Positions 16,914 to 25,676 of a stretch of 64,000 nt of DNA are shown one piece after another. Position 1 is the stretch's first letter. Every line of letters starts with the position of its first letter. Made by a program: the position numbers and the translations under genes. This stretch comes from Planctomycetia bacterium. GTDB taxonomy: Bacteria > Planctomycetota > Planctomycetia > Pirellulales > Thermoguttaceae. The notes beneath the pieces are model-generated. The model was given only the letters and a program-made list of their open reading frames with translations, made no database searches and had not been told where the DNA came from. The stretch covers positions 1-64,000 of the forward strand of contig JAUNMR010000018.1 of NCBI GenBank assembly GCA_030537455.1, written 5' to 3'.

Positions 16914-18145
16914 AGCGCATCCCCCTGGAAGTTTGCGCCCTTCCCCAGGCGCGCGCGAGAGTTCTCTTGAGCGTCACGATAGATCGCCATTAGCATGTCA
17001 TAATTACGTTCATGAGTAAATTCACTTCGAAATTTCTCAAGCGCTCCTCTGGAAAGACTGGCGCGCAATTCACCGTCCGCAATGATTCTCTCAACCGCAC
17101 GGCAGAAGGACGCCGTGTCGTTGGCATTGTACAGAAGTCCTGATTTTTCATGAGTTACAATCTCGCGACGTCCTCCTAGGTCAGAAGTAACCACCGGCGT
17201 TCCCGCTCGTAACGCCTCCAATAAAGTCATAGGAGCACATTCGTACCACACCGATGGAAAGACCAAAAAGTTTGCGCGCGCGATTAGTTGCAACGTTTCA
17301 GAATGCTCGCGCGCGCCCAGCCAACGCACTTGTGGAACATTAGGTAAAACGCTCGCGAGCCAATCGCGCTCCGGACCGTCGCCGACAATCGTCAGGGGAT
17401 AATCGATTTTCCGCCATGCATTGACCAGAAAGCGCACGCCCTTTTCCGGCGCAAGTCGACCGACAAAGATCGCGCCTAACGTTTCGTCCTTATGAACGCG
17501 GTCGTTAGCCTCCTGAATTCCAGTCTCTAACTGCGGCAAAAAATTCGGTTTATAATAGACGCGTCGCTGTGGCAACCCGCCTTGGATAAAGAGTTCTCTC
17601 GCAAACAGTGTCAGAGCAATAAAGGCGTCGACGTTCTGCACAACTTGTCGTCGCGTCGCACGATAAAAAAGATACTGTAATACACGCCCTTGCACAGAGG
17701 CGGCGCACCCTTTTCTCCACAACGCCCTTTCCGGACGTGACGTCATACACTCCTGGCAAAGCGTTTGACCTCGGCGAAGCTGTCCACATGGGGCGAGGAG
17801 ACGATAGTTGTGTAACGTTAAAACGGTCGGCACATTGGCGTCACGCGCGGCCTGAAAGATCGCGGGGGTAATGAGATACTTGTAGTTGTGCACGTGTACG
17901 ACGTCGGGGCAAAAACTTTCAAGCGTTGCCCGAGTGTGCTCATAGACCTCACGGTCGCCGGCAAAACGTAGCGGCACGGTTATGCGCCGTCGCCACGGCA
18001 ACTTGTCAATTTCGCTATTAGCACGCACATAAGTAACAACGTCATGACCAAAACGTCGTAATAGCGCGACTTCCTGCTCAAAGACAATCGCCTCCCCCCC
18101 CTGAGCAAAGTCGCCGTAATAGTTGTGTGCTACAAGTATTTTCAC
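16910..18145 (-). CDS. GT4-family glycosyltransferase
   Basis: A 411-residue GT-B glycosyltransferase of the group 1 (GT4) type. The N-terminus MKILVAHNYYGDFAQGGEAI has the Gly-rich acceptor loop, DVVHVHNYKYL is typical, and the C-terminal half shows IFVGRLAPEKGV, IVGDGPER and a late PMTLLEALRAGTPVV, which carries the nucleotide-sugar-binding Glu. There is also a cysteine set (CGQLRRGQTLCQEC) in the N-terminal domain that is common in one GT4 subgroup. It should transfer a sugar to a lipid-linked chain at the cytoplasmic membrane. It overlaps the CapK-like gene by 4 nt and lies 53 nt after the polymerase-like gene. Confidence 0.9.
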   Translation of the reverse strand: MKILVAHNYYGDFAQGGEAIVFEQEVALLRRFGHDVVTYVRANSEIDKLPWRRRITVPLRFAGDREVYEHTRATLESFCPDVVHVHNYKYLITPAIFQAARDANVPTVLTLHNYRLLAPCGQLRRGQTLCQECMTSRPERALWRKGCAASVQGRVLQYLFYRATRRQVVQNVDAFIALTLFARELFIQGGLPQRRVYYKPNFLPQLETGIQEANDRVHKDETLGAIFVGRLAPEKGVRFLVNAWRKIDYPLTIVGDGPERDWLASVLPNVPQVRWLGAREHSETLQLIARANFLVFPSVWYECAPMTLLEALRAGTPVVTSDLGGRREIVTHEKSGLLYNANDTASFCRAVERIIADGELRASLSRGALEKFRSEFTHERNYDMLMAIYRDAQENSRARLGKGANFQGDAL

Positions 18146-18198
18146 ATTTTATCCTAACGTATAATCAAACGTGCCTAATGAACAGCTCAAACCGCAGT

Positions 18199-20670
18199 CT
18201 AACGGTTCGATTGTCTATTGCGAAAAACGGAATGGAAGAAACCGCTAGATTCCCCGCCACTGGACGGCTTTACGTTGTGACGCCTGTGACTTTGTCCTTT
18301 TTCTTCCTTGGTCGTCAATTCGTCCTGGTTCACCTGTCGTGGCTCGTCGAATTCCTGCTGGAATCCCTGCTCAAAGACCGCGTCGATCAACTGACGCGTA
18401 CTCTTGCCATCGTCAGGACAACTCTGCGTATGGTCAGTAGCGCTGACAAGATTTTGCCCCCCTTGATTCCAAAGAAGTTCCATAAGCTCGCTTTCAGAGA
18501 ACGTCTCATCGGACTCATTCGTCACGTCGCTTAACGCTTCCGGCGCCGGGATTACGTCAATGTTAGCGTCTTGCTCAATTGGACTTGAACATAACGCCAC
18601 GTCCTCTTCTTCGTCGACGTCGGCTTCATCGTCGTCTTGTACGCAGTCGGGAAACTCGATAGCAAAGAAACGCTCCAAGCTCACGTCTTGCAATGGTATT
18701 TCAGCTAAAGCGTTAGCCGCCCAATTAAAGACGCTTGTGGAATCGTGCTCGGCGTGCTTTTCAGAGCTATCTTCACATTTATCGTCCTTTACGTTCTTCT
18801 TAATCTCCCCCCCTGGCACATGAGGCTCAGCGCCGTGCGAGTCTACTTCGGACGCGCAGTGGTTTACGCTATCGTCAGCGTCGTTGGTCTCTGACGTCGT
18901 CTGAAGAGCGCCGTCGAGCACAGACGCCGACGCGTGGTCGTCATAGACGCGCGCCTTCAACGCCAAGGCGTCGGCATGTCCGTGCGAGAATAGTACTGGC
19001 GACACAGACGTGTTTTCTTGCGCCTCTAATTCTGTTTGATTCTCTCGTTTCCCCCGCTCTAGCGGGTTCTTCGCTCGCGACGCGTTCGCGTCCAAAAGCT
19101 CAGGCGCTTTGGTTTCGTACTCCTGCGTCCCAGAAACGTTCATTGCCTCAGAGCCGTGATCTAGCGCCGTCTCGGTTTCCGGAACCAATTCATTGGTAAG
19201 TTTCAGTTCTTCCTGAAGTTCCGATACGTCGGTCTTATCCTTCCGAGTGGAATCGTCAATCTGACTCTGTTCTGATTCGGTACTGTTCGTCTCTTCTTGG
19301 CAAACAGAAGCGCCGACGTCCGATTGCATTGGCGCTTCGGCGTTCACAGTACGCGCATATTTAGCGTATTCGCTGTATCGCCACAGTAGCCCGCGTTCGC
19401 GTTGCCAATGTGCCAGGGAAGCGTCGTACTTAGCGCGTTCTGTGAGATACGCCTCAAACGCCGCCTCTTTCTCTTTCGCTCGACCATAACAGTAGTGCAT
19501 TAGGGTCAAGAGCATAAAGAAGGTATAAGTTGCCTGAAATAGACCGGTAAAGAGTCCCATAAGAATAATGAATAATGCGCTAGCACGTATCATCCAGAAT
19601 TCTAACATGTTACGATAGAGGTCGTACCCAAAAGTAAGAATTTTATAGGCAATAGCACAGTAGAAGACCGCGCCAACTAAACCATATGAGGTTAGAAAGT
19701 CAAAGAAGTCGCTGTGAGCGCCGATATACGCCCCACATGCCTGGTACATAAGTCGACGCGTAAACAGATAGCCCTGACCAATGAAGAGCGACTCGGCAGA
19801 ATTGGGTGAAAAGAGGTTTTGCAAACACGCCACGACCAGTTTAACGCGCCCACTGCCGCCGTCGCTTTGGATATTACGCCAGCGCAAAAGTATAACGTCA
19901 GCTGGCGTCAATAGTAACGCCACGACAATCAATAGCGCTACGACAATGAGCGCATAGGACGTTTTAAAACGCCCACGACTCATTGTCCAAATGAGAGTAT
20001 AGCCTAACACAAGGACGACGCCCAATTGCGCGGCGCGATTGTAACTTACCAGGAGGACAAAAAGAGCAAGCGCTAACGTGGCTAAATATAACGGTTTCCA
20101 TCTGGTTCGTGTGAGGAGCCAATAAAGGGATAGAAAAGCGCCTAAAATCACAAAGGCGACAATCATCTTTCCGGAGACGTACGCCGCGCCAGTGGTCGCA
20201 TAAACCTCGTTGTAAATCGAATCGACGTCTTGTGTTTGAAAGGCTCGTAAGGCAAGGAGCCCTTGAATCACCGAGCCAAGCCAAAAGGAACGTGCAAGCC
20301 TCTCTAGTGCGGACATAGTAAAGCCGCCCGCGCTAGAGAGAAAGGCAAAGAGAAACCATGTGAGAAAACGCGCGGCATATGTCAACTCTACCATGCGCTC
20401 CTCTTGCGCATAATAGATCGCAAAATAAATTGCGACAAAGACGAAAAAAAACGCAGCGAGAACCCAAACGTTCCCCAGGTCAAAGACTGACTTAAAGCGT
20501 ACGCGCGCACTACCGATTAGCGCAAAGATCGTAAGGATCTGTAACGCTTGAATAGGCGCGGATCCGGCGCCTTCCACACTGACGTTGCTCATAAGAAAAT
20601 GAGTCGCAAGCGGATATAGTATCGCATACCAACAGAGAAAGCGCAGGGCAATTTCTTTGTTCGAAAGCAT
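18199..20670 (-). CDS. O-antigen polymerase/ligase-like membrane protein with long acidic tail
   Basis: An 823-residue protein. Residues about 1-390 hold ten to twelve hydrophobic segments and a large loop with WRNIQSDGGSGR and FIGQGYLFTR; HSDFFDFLTSYG is the Wzy/WaaL-like block (O-antigen ligase family). It should join or polymerise lipid-linked glycans on the outer face of the inner membrane. From about residue 391 to the end there are about 430 residues that are not membrane-like: charged helix first, then Glu/Asp/Ser/Thr-rich low-complexity sequence including DDDEADVDEEED. Family members usually end soon after the last membrane segment, so this tail is unusual. It sits between two GT4 genes in the cluster. 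Confidence 0.8.
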   Translation of the reverse strand: MLSNKEIALRFLCWYAILYPLATHFLMSNVSVEGAGSAPIQALQILTIFALIGSARVRFKSVFDLGNVWVLAAFFFVFVAIYFAIYYAQEERMVELTYAARFLTWFLFAFLSSAGGFTMSALERLARSFWLGSVIQGLLALRAFQTQDVDSIYNEVYATTGAAYVSGKMIVAFVILGAFLSLYWLLTRTRWKPLYLATLALALFVLLVSYNRAAQLGVVLVLGYTLIWTMSRGRFKTSYALIVVALLIVVALLLTPADVILLRWRNIQSDGGSGRVKLVVACLQNLFSPNSAESLFIGQGYLFTRRLMYQACGAYIGAHSDFFDFLTSYGLVGAVFYCAIAYKILTFGYDLYRNMLEFWMIRASALFIILMGLFTGLFQATYTFFMLLTLMHYCYGRAKEKEAAFEAYLTERAKYDASLAHWQRERGLLWRYSEYAKYARTVNAEAPMQSDVGASVCQEETNSTESEQSQIDDSTRKDKTDVSELQEELKLTNELVPETETALDHGSEAMNVSGTQEYETKAPELLDANASRAKNPLERGKRENQTELEAQENTSVSPVLFSHGHADALALKARVYDDHASASVLDGALQTTSETNDADDSVNHCASEVDSHGAEPHVPGGEIKKNVKDDKCEDSSEKHAEHDSTSVFNWAANALAEIPLQDVSLERFFAIEFPDCVQDDDEADVDEEEDVALCSSPIEQDANIDVIPAPEALSDVTNESDETFSESELMELLWNQGGQNLVSATDHTQSCPDDGKSTRQLIDAVFEQGFQQEFDEPRQVNQDELTTKEEKGQSHRRHNVKPSSGGESSGFFHSVFRNRQSNR

Positions 20671-20787
20671 GAGAATACCGCCAATGCCACGTGGTTCGTC
20701 GGGGTCAACTATTCGGGTCTACACAACGTTTCGACAAAGCGCTCGAGTATTCGAACGCCTAACCGTTAGATTACTATACCTCGCGCT

Positions 20788-22002
20788 TTAACGCAAGGGA
20801 TTCCATATTTTTCCCCAATCTTCTGCTAATGATCGTGAGGAAAACTTCGACGCATGTGCGATCGCCGCGCTTCGTAAAGACGCCATAACAGCAGGGTCTT
20901 TCACAAGTTCAGTAATAACTCTGGCAAATTCCTTGGGGTCGCGTCCGACAAGCGCTCGTCCCGCTGAGTTATTATCGACGAGATCCATCGCGCCGCTGAC
21001 ATTGGTCGTAACACAAACCGCTCCGCAGGCAAGCGCCTCGGTAAAGGCGACAGACCAGCCCTCTCGGTACGAGGCGCTCAGGTAGACGTCCGCGGCAACG
21101 ATTCGCTTGCGCGTCTCACTGGGGGGTAAAAAACCTTCAAGCCTTACGTTTTCCGTTAGTCCTAGTTGCACAATGCGTCGTTGTAGCGCTACGCGATCCT
21201 CGCCGTCGCCAATAAAGGTCATGAGCGTCCTTGGAAACTCTTGGCGTAAAATCCTCGCGATTTCAAGCGCTAACTCCCAACCCTTTACCCAACATAGTCG
21301 TCCAACCAGGACAATCCTCGGGAAAAAATTCTGCCAGCCTAACGCTTGAGACGTCACGTGAGAATCCCCGGGGTAGAAGACGTCGGGATCGTAACGCGTG
21401 GGGAAGAAATGGATTGGAAATTGTCCGAGTACGCGTCGATTCTCTTGGGCAAATCGAGCGATCGTCTCACGATCGGCTGAAGCTAAAAGCGCCGCTGGGC
21501 GTAACGCCACAAGGTCACGCGTCATTTTATGGTGAAAGTAGCCCGACAAGGGACGCAGATAAGGATAACGCGAGACCTCCACCGGGTTATTAAGACCGGC
21601 AAAGCGATAACAGAACGATTCCCAGGAATACCGTTTCAACACGCCTAAGACCTCGGGAGAGTCACAGATGAGATTACGCGTGGGTATTTCACGAATCGCA
21701 GGCAGATATTTCGCAATTCGTCGTCGTAAAATCAATCGACGCGGAACCAATGGTCGGCGCGATTTATTCTCCGGCGCATAGGAACCGATATTAAAGCGCC
21801 ATATTTTCACGCCATGCCAGTCCATGATTCGCCATTGTCCAATCGGCGCGTCTTCCCTGGGATTTTCACAAGGCGCGACAAGCGCTAACTTTGAGCCTAA
21901 TGCATTGAGCGCTTGTATCGCAAAGGCAGTTTGCCCGCCGCGTGGCGAACAGGTCGGATCGCCTGGACTCAAATAAATTGCGCGCGGTTTGGACTCGAGC
22001 AT
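20788..22002 (-). CDS. GT4-family glycosyltransferase
   Basis: A 404-residue GT-B glycosyltransferase. LSPGDPTCSPRGGQTAFAI gives the N-terminal Gly-rich loop; the C-terminal half has IVLVGRLCWVKGW, FIGDGEDR and VAFTEALACGAVCVTTNVSG, which is the usual sugar-nucleotide-binding block. It has no signal and acts at the cytoplasmic membrane. It is 86 nt after the flippase-like gene and 117 nt before the polymerase-like gene, all on the same strand. The acceptor and donor sugars cannot be read. Confidence 0.9.
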   Translation of the reverse strand: MLESKPRAIYLSPGDPTCSPRGGQTAFAIQALNALGSKLALVAPCENPREDAPIGQWRIMDWHGVKIWRFNIGSYAPENKSRRPLVPRRLILRRRIAKYLPAIREIPTRNLICDSPEVLGVLKRYSWESFCYRFAGLNNPVEVSRYPYLRPLSGYFHHKMTRDLVALRPAALLASADRETIARFAQENRRVLGQFPIHFFPTRYDPDVFYPGDSHVTSQALGWQNFFPRIVLVGRLCWVKGWELALEIARILRQEFPRTLMTFIGDGEDRVALQRRIVQLGLTENVRLEGFLPPSETRKRIVAADVYLSASYREGWSVAFTEALACGAVCVTTNVSGAMDLVDNNSAGRALVGRDPKEFARVITELVKDPAVMASLRSAAIAHASKFSSRSLAEDWGKIWNPLR

Positions 22003-22087
22003 TTTTCACTCCTGACAAACAGCCGACTCTTTGACACGGCTAAAGGCAGTAGGATTCTAGTTTTACTAGCTATGACACAGTGCGTTA

Positions 22088-23464
22088 TCAAACCTCTTTT
22101 TGACCACGATGTAACAGTCGTACAATCGCTAAAACTTGGGTGGACAACATTACGAGATACGCCGCTATAAACGCATACGACGTTCCGAGCGCGCCGGCAT
22201 TGTGCAGGTAGGCATGTAACGCGGCGTAACCGAGGGTCATGCACCATAACGCCGTTGTCACAAATCGGGTCCACATAGCTCCGAGGCTAGTCAAAACGCT
22301 GGAGCACACGTTCGTAAGACTCATCGTCACACAAGTCAAAGCCGCAACAGTCAAGACGGCGACGCCCTGACCAAAGTCATCGCCGAACGAAAGCATAATC
22401 TTTTGAGAAAAGAGGATTACGCCCAAGGCAATCGCAAGCGTGAAGAGGAAATTCACGCCTAAATTATATAGCGCCGTCTTAATGAATCGAGTACGATCCT
22501 TGAGCGCATTAAGTTCCGATAGCGCCGGGGTAATAACCTGACTGGCCATAACGGGTAGATACAGCGCGGCGGTTTGGATCTGTCGTGTTGCGTCGAAAAG
22601 CCCGAGTTCTGTGGCGCCGTTTTGACCTCGCATGATTAAGATTGTGGCACACCACGTCGCCCCGCTCATCGAGAGGGAGATTAAAGTCGATGGAAGACAA
22701 AAATTCCATAAAACCGCCGCCTCACGCCAGCAGTTCCAAAAGGAATATTGTACGCCGAAACGACGCGTTAACCGTGAAATCGCGTAGCTGTTACAGCAAA
22801 AGTTCACAATCGTTCCGATAGAGAACCCTATCACCGCGCCGGTAAGACCAAAGAATTTCGAGCCAAAGTAAAAGAACGGCGCCGACGCCAGGGCGCTAAT
22901 CGTTAATGCAATCGAGGTCTCACGAAACGCTTGAAACCCGGCGAGCACGCCAACTTGCGCGCCAACCAGCGCGGTAAAGACCAAGAGCGGCGCGCCTAAT
23001 CGCACTTGCGCAACCAAATGGGGAGAGTCGATCATTCGTGTACAAATAATCGGCGCAAGAATCACAAAGACCAGCGCAACGGTAGCGCTCGTAATAAAAG
23101 TGAAAAGATAGTTGAGCGCAACGATTCGTCCAGCGCGCACACGGTCAGTCGCAAGTAGCTCTGCAACATATTTTGCGGCAGTTCTACCCATGCCAAAGGT
23201 CGCCACCGTCACAAAAGCGTTCACCGAGGAGCGCACAAGACTAAACTCGCCATAAACCGCCGCGCCTAGAACTCGTGCGACAAGAATCGTGGTCAAAAGA
23301 GTTAGCGCACGCGATGGAACCGACCCGAGAGTTAACCAAAGGAATCCATGCGCAAGCTTCATCGTAAGGCGAGAACGTCGGAACCATAAAACACGGTTCT
23401 GTAACATGACGTACAATGGCGTCATACCTCCCAACGTTCCGGTAACAATGTCCTTTGGCGTCAT
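22088..23464 (-). CDS. Wzx-like polysaccharide flippase (oligosaccharide flippase family)
   Basis: A 458-residue integral membrane protein with about twelve hydrophobic segments spread evenly and a short C-terminal basic tail (HRGQKEV). The layout, with LTLLTTILVARVLGAAVYGEFSLV near the start and a central break of charged residues, matches lipid-linked oligosaccharide flippases of the MOP superfamily. It is the first gene of the minus-strand polysaccharide cluster (flippase, GT4, polymerase-like, GT4, CapK-like), which together would make and export a surface glycan. The priming transferase is not in this cluster, so initiation must be encoded elsewhere. Confidence 0.85.
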   Translation of the reverse strand: MTPKDIVTGTLGGMTPLYVMLQNRVLWFRRSRLTMKLAHGFLWLTLGSVPSRALTLLTTILVARVLGAAVYGEFSLVRSSVNAFVTVATFGMGRTAAKYVAELLATDRVRAGRIVALNYLFTFITSATVALVFVILAPIICTRMIDSPHLVAQVRLGAPLLVFTALVGAQVGVLAGFQAFRETSIALTISALASAPFFYFGSKFFGLTGAVIGFSIGTIVNFCCNSYAISRLTRRFGVQYSFWNCWREAAVLWNFCLPSTLISLSMSGATWCATILIMRGQNGATELGLFDATRQIQTAALYLPVMASQVITPALSELNALKDRTRFIKTALYNLGVNFLFTLAIALGVILFSQKIMLSFGDDFGQGVAVLTVAALTCVTMSLTNVCSSVLTSLGAMWTRFVTTALWCMTLGYAALHAYLHNAGALGTSYAFIAAYLVMLSTQVLAIVRLLHRGQKEV

Positions 23465-23879
23465 TGTGAATCTCTAATTCTCAAATCAGGACAGTACGCC
23501 TAGTTCATGCATCAACCAATAATGCAACGACCTTCTCTTACTGACACAAGTTAGACGCAGGCATAACTGGGCAAGTTCCATAATGTACGCCAAAGTCGTC
23601 GTAACGCTACACATAGACTTACAGAATAAGCCAAAAGATTAATTCGTCAAGTATCTTAGCGGCAGTTCAAACCTCACGACGTCGCACGATCGACTTCTCA
23701 GATTATGAATAACGCCGTCAAGTAGGTAATTTCTGTGACCTCCAAACGGGTTGTCATTAATAGACGATAGCAAAACAATAACCTCGCCTACCAAGGACAA
23801 GAGGCGCGCTCATTAAGAATAACACAAGCACACAAGACTCAGCGTTGTCATGCTAAAAGCGACGTCCAGTTCGAATCTA
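23465..23879. other. 415-base gap with no recognised gene
   Basis: Between the start of the polysaccharide cluster and the end of the monooxygenase-like gene. No coding frame, tRNA or repeat was seen. It must hold the promoter for the minus-strand cluster; only a weak candidate was found (TTGGTT, spacer 17, TACTGT), too poor to list separately. Confidence 0.5.
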
Positions 23880-24641
23880 TCATTCAGCGCTGACGTCGTC
23901 GCCTGACCTTTTTCCCTTCGTGCTCAGCGGCACATATGCCTTTTCTATATCAATACGTTCAAGTTCTTTCTTTTCAAAGCCTTGTGCTTGTGTTCGAAAG
24001 ATTTTAGCGCTCTTCGACGCCAACGCTACTTGGTACGCTTGCTCGTCCTTATAGATCTCAAGTGTTCGCCATACATTGGGCGCATCTTTCTCCGCAGTGA
24101 TAAAGACGCCGAGCGCCTCGTTTTCGCGAACGGCGCGTCTGGCTTGGGCACGTATCAGCGCGCGGTATTCCTCGATTTTTTCGAGATCCACTTCAAAACG
24201 TCGGATGACTAAACGCGTTCCCACACCGTCTTGGCATTGTTGCATGGCAATAGGTTCAACCTCAACGATCGTTAGACTCTTTAAAATCGGTTGACGCGCC
24301 TGTCGATACCTCTGAAAAGCTTCGCTTCCTACATGTAGTTCGTAAGCGCGCTGGTCTTCATAGATTTCCAGGAGTCGTAAGGTATCGGGTTCTTTTTCCG
24401 ACACGCCGCCATACAGCGCGTATGTTCCGGCTTCCTTCTTCACCTCAGGAGCGACGTGTTGAACCGCAAACTGCTGCATTTGCTTCATCTGTCCAGGCGT
24501 CGATTCCAAAATCGCCCAGTGAACCATTGGCGCTTCCCCCTTGGGCGTGCGAAAGACCTCGGCTTTCAAAGAAGCGGTAGCAAGTAATCCTACGGACGAC
24601 ATTATTAAACCTAAGGTTTTTGCTATTCTCTTCATATACAT
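23880..24641 (-). CDS. Exported protein with two ABM (quinol monooxygenase-like) domains
   Basis: A 253-residue protein. Residues 3-24 form a signal peptide (MKRIAKTLGLIMSS, ending SLKA). Two copies of an antibiotic-biosynthesis-monooxygenase-type ferredoxin-like domain follow: about 32-125 (MVHWAILESTPGQ, LLEIYEDQRAYELH) and about 130-225 (LVIRRFEVDLEK, TLEIYKDEQAYQVA). The family forms dimers and acts on quinols or haem without cofactor; a tandem copy can make one dimer within a chain. A secreted ABM protein is uncommon. Two ATGs (24641 and 24635) fit; AGGGA upstream is slightly too far. It lies 35 nt after the tautomerase-like gene. Confidence 0.7.
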   Translation of the reverse strand: MYMKRIAKTLGLIMSSVGLLATASLKAEVFRTPKGEAPMVHWAILESTPGQMKQMQQFAVQHVAPEVKKEAGTYALYGGVSEKEPDTLRLLEIYEDQRAYELHVGSEAFQRYRQARQPILKSLTIVEVEPIAMQQCQDGVGTRLVIRRFEVDLEKIEEYRALIRAQARRAVRENEALGVFITAEKDAPNVWRTLEIYKDEQAYQVALASKSAKIFRTQAQGFEKKELERIDIEKAYVPLSTKGKRSGDDVSAE

Positions 24642-24676
24642 AACGTTACATATCCCTGGAAAAGATTTGACTGAGT

Positions 24677-24877
24677 CTATACTATTTTCATCCTCGAGAA
24701 GTTTCGGCAAGGGGCGCCTGCCACGCCCCAGTTATCTACGTCATTTGCACCGGCGAGCACGTAGAAAAAGAGTTGGTCCACGCCCAAGATTTCACTGGCA
24801 ACTCGTGTTGTCTCGGCAATCAACCGTTCCTTTTGCTCTTGTGTGGGGCGAACCGCTTCGATCGTAATAATTGACAT
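24677..24877 (-). CDS. Tautomerase-superfamily small protein lacking Pro1
   Basis: A 66-residue protein resembling 4-oxalocrotonate tautomerase. The helix PTQEQKERLIAETTRVASEILGV and the later DNWGVAGAP are characteristic. In that family the first residue after Met removal is the catalytic Pro; here it is Ser (MSII), and no alternative start provides Pro. So tautomerase activity is doubtful. It is co-directional with and just upstream of the tandem ABM protein. Upstream on the same strand are decayed gene fragments, so this may be the survivor of a degraded catabolic locus. Shine-Dalgarno is weak (AAGAAG). Confidence 0.7.
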   Translation of the reverse strand: MSIITIEAVRPTQEQKERLIAETTRVASEILGVDQLFFYVLAGANDVDNWGVAGAPCRNFSRMKIV

Positions 24878-24891
24878 AGGCGTTTCTTCTT

Positions 24892-25080
24892 TTAATTGAT
24901 TGAAGTCTTCTGACTATCACATATACCTGACATTGGCAACGCCACGATATATTCGAACTTATCGGGATATTCACGGCATAAGGAATGCGGTTCTGCATTA
25001 AGACAGACGACAACTCGCGCGCTAAAGAAACGTCATCGCCCACTAGAATAGGGCTTGGCATGGCGTAGATAGCAGGCTGT
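24892..25080 (-). pseudogene. Remnant resembling an amidohydrolase-family gene
   Basis: In one minus-strand frame ending at TAA 24892 one can read NAEPHSLCREYPDKFEYIVA followed by LPM. This resembles the amidohydrolase_2 (decarboxylase-type) stretch in which a Tyr/His-Pro-Asp-Arg/Lys-Phe is followed by a strand ending LP. An in-frame TGA lies about 25 codons upstream, and a different frame is open before it, so the coding signal switches frame. No complete protein can be made. Identification is by eye and tentative. Confidence 0.38.
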
Positions 25081-25131
25081 TATCGATATTGGCGTCCTAT
25101 ATAAATTTCATATGATTCTCCACACGTCAAT

Positions 25132-25407
25132 TTAGCGCGGAAAACCTTCCGCCTCTTTAGGATCAATTCCCAGGCTTCTCATTCCCTCCAGATACGAGGG
25201 CAAGAAGCGATAGAAATAGAGATCGACTCACGGGCTCGACTTTGTACCGTTCGCGTTCAAATTTGGAGGTTTAGCCAAATGCGCCGTCGCTCCACTGCAT
25301 ACTACGGTCGTTTCATAGAGGACTCCCGGGCGTTTAAACCCTTTTAGTCAATGTTACACAACAGGGCGCGGCATATCAATTACCACGACGTAAACGTCTT
25401 CGCCTGT
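25132..25407 (-). pseudogene. Decayed coding fragment with in-frame stops
   Basis: One continuous minus-strand frame reads EDVYVVVIDMPRPVV, then stops, then KGFKRPGVLYETTVV, then a stop, then VDLYFYRFLPSYLEGMRSLG and an end at GFPR. Protein-like composition persists across four in-frame stop codons, which suggests the 3' end of a decayed gene. The family was not recognised. The 800-base gap 24878-25676 holds only this, the fragment downstream of it, and the leader of the next plus-strand gene. Confidence 0.35.
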
Positions 25408-25676
25408 TTATGATCGAATGTATATGCGAAGAATGACAGACCATTACGCAATCCAGTTCAAGACTTTGCCAAACGCTTGACTTCGAAAAATAATTGCAGT
25501 ACCTTATTTAAAGTCGCGTCTTATTCCATCGTGCGCATTCGCCGTGATTTATAAGAGCGACGTCAGAGATATCAACGCGAGCGCCCGGCTATGTGTTCAC
25601 AATAAGAATCAAACTCCTTACTGTCACTCACTTGCAACGCCGCGAGAACAACTCTATCCCTCAAAGGATCTTCATT

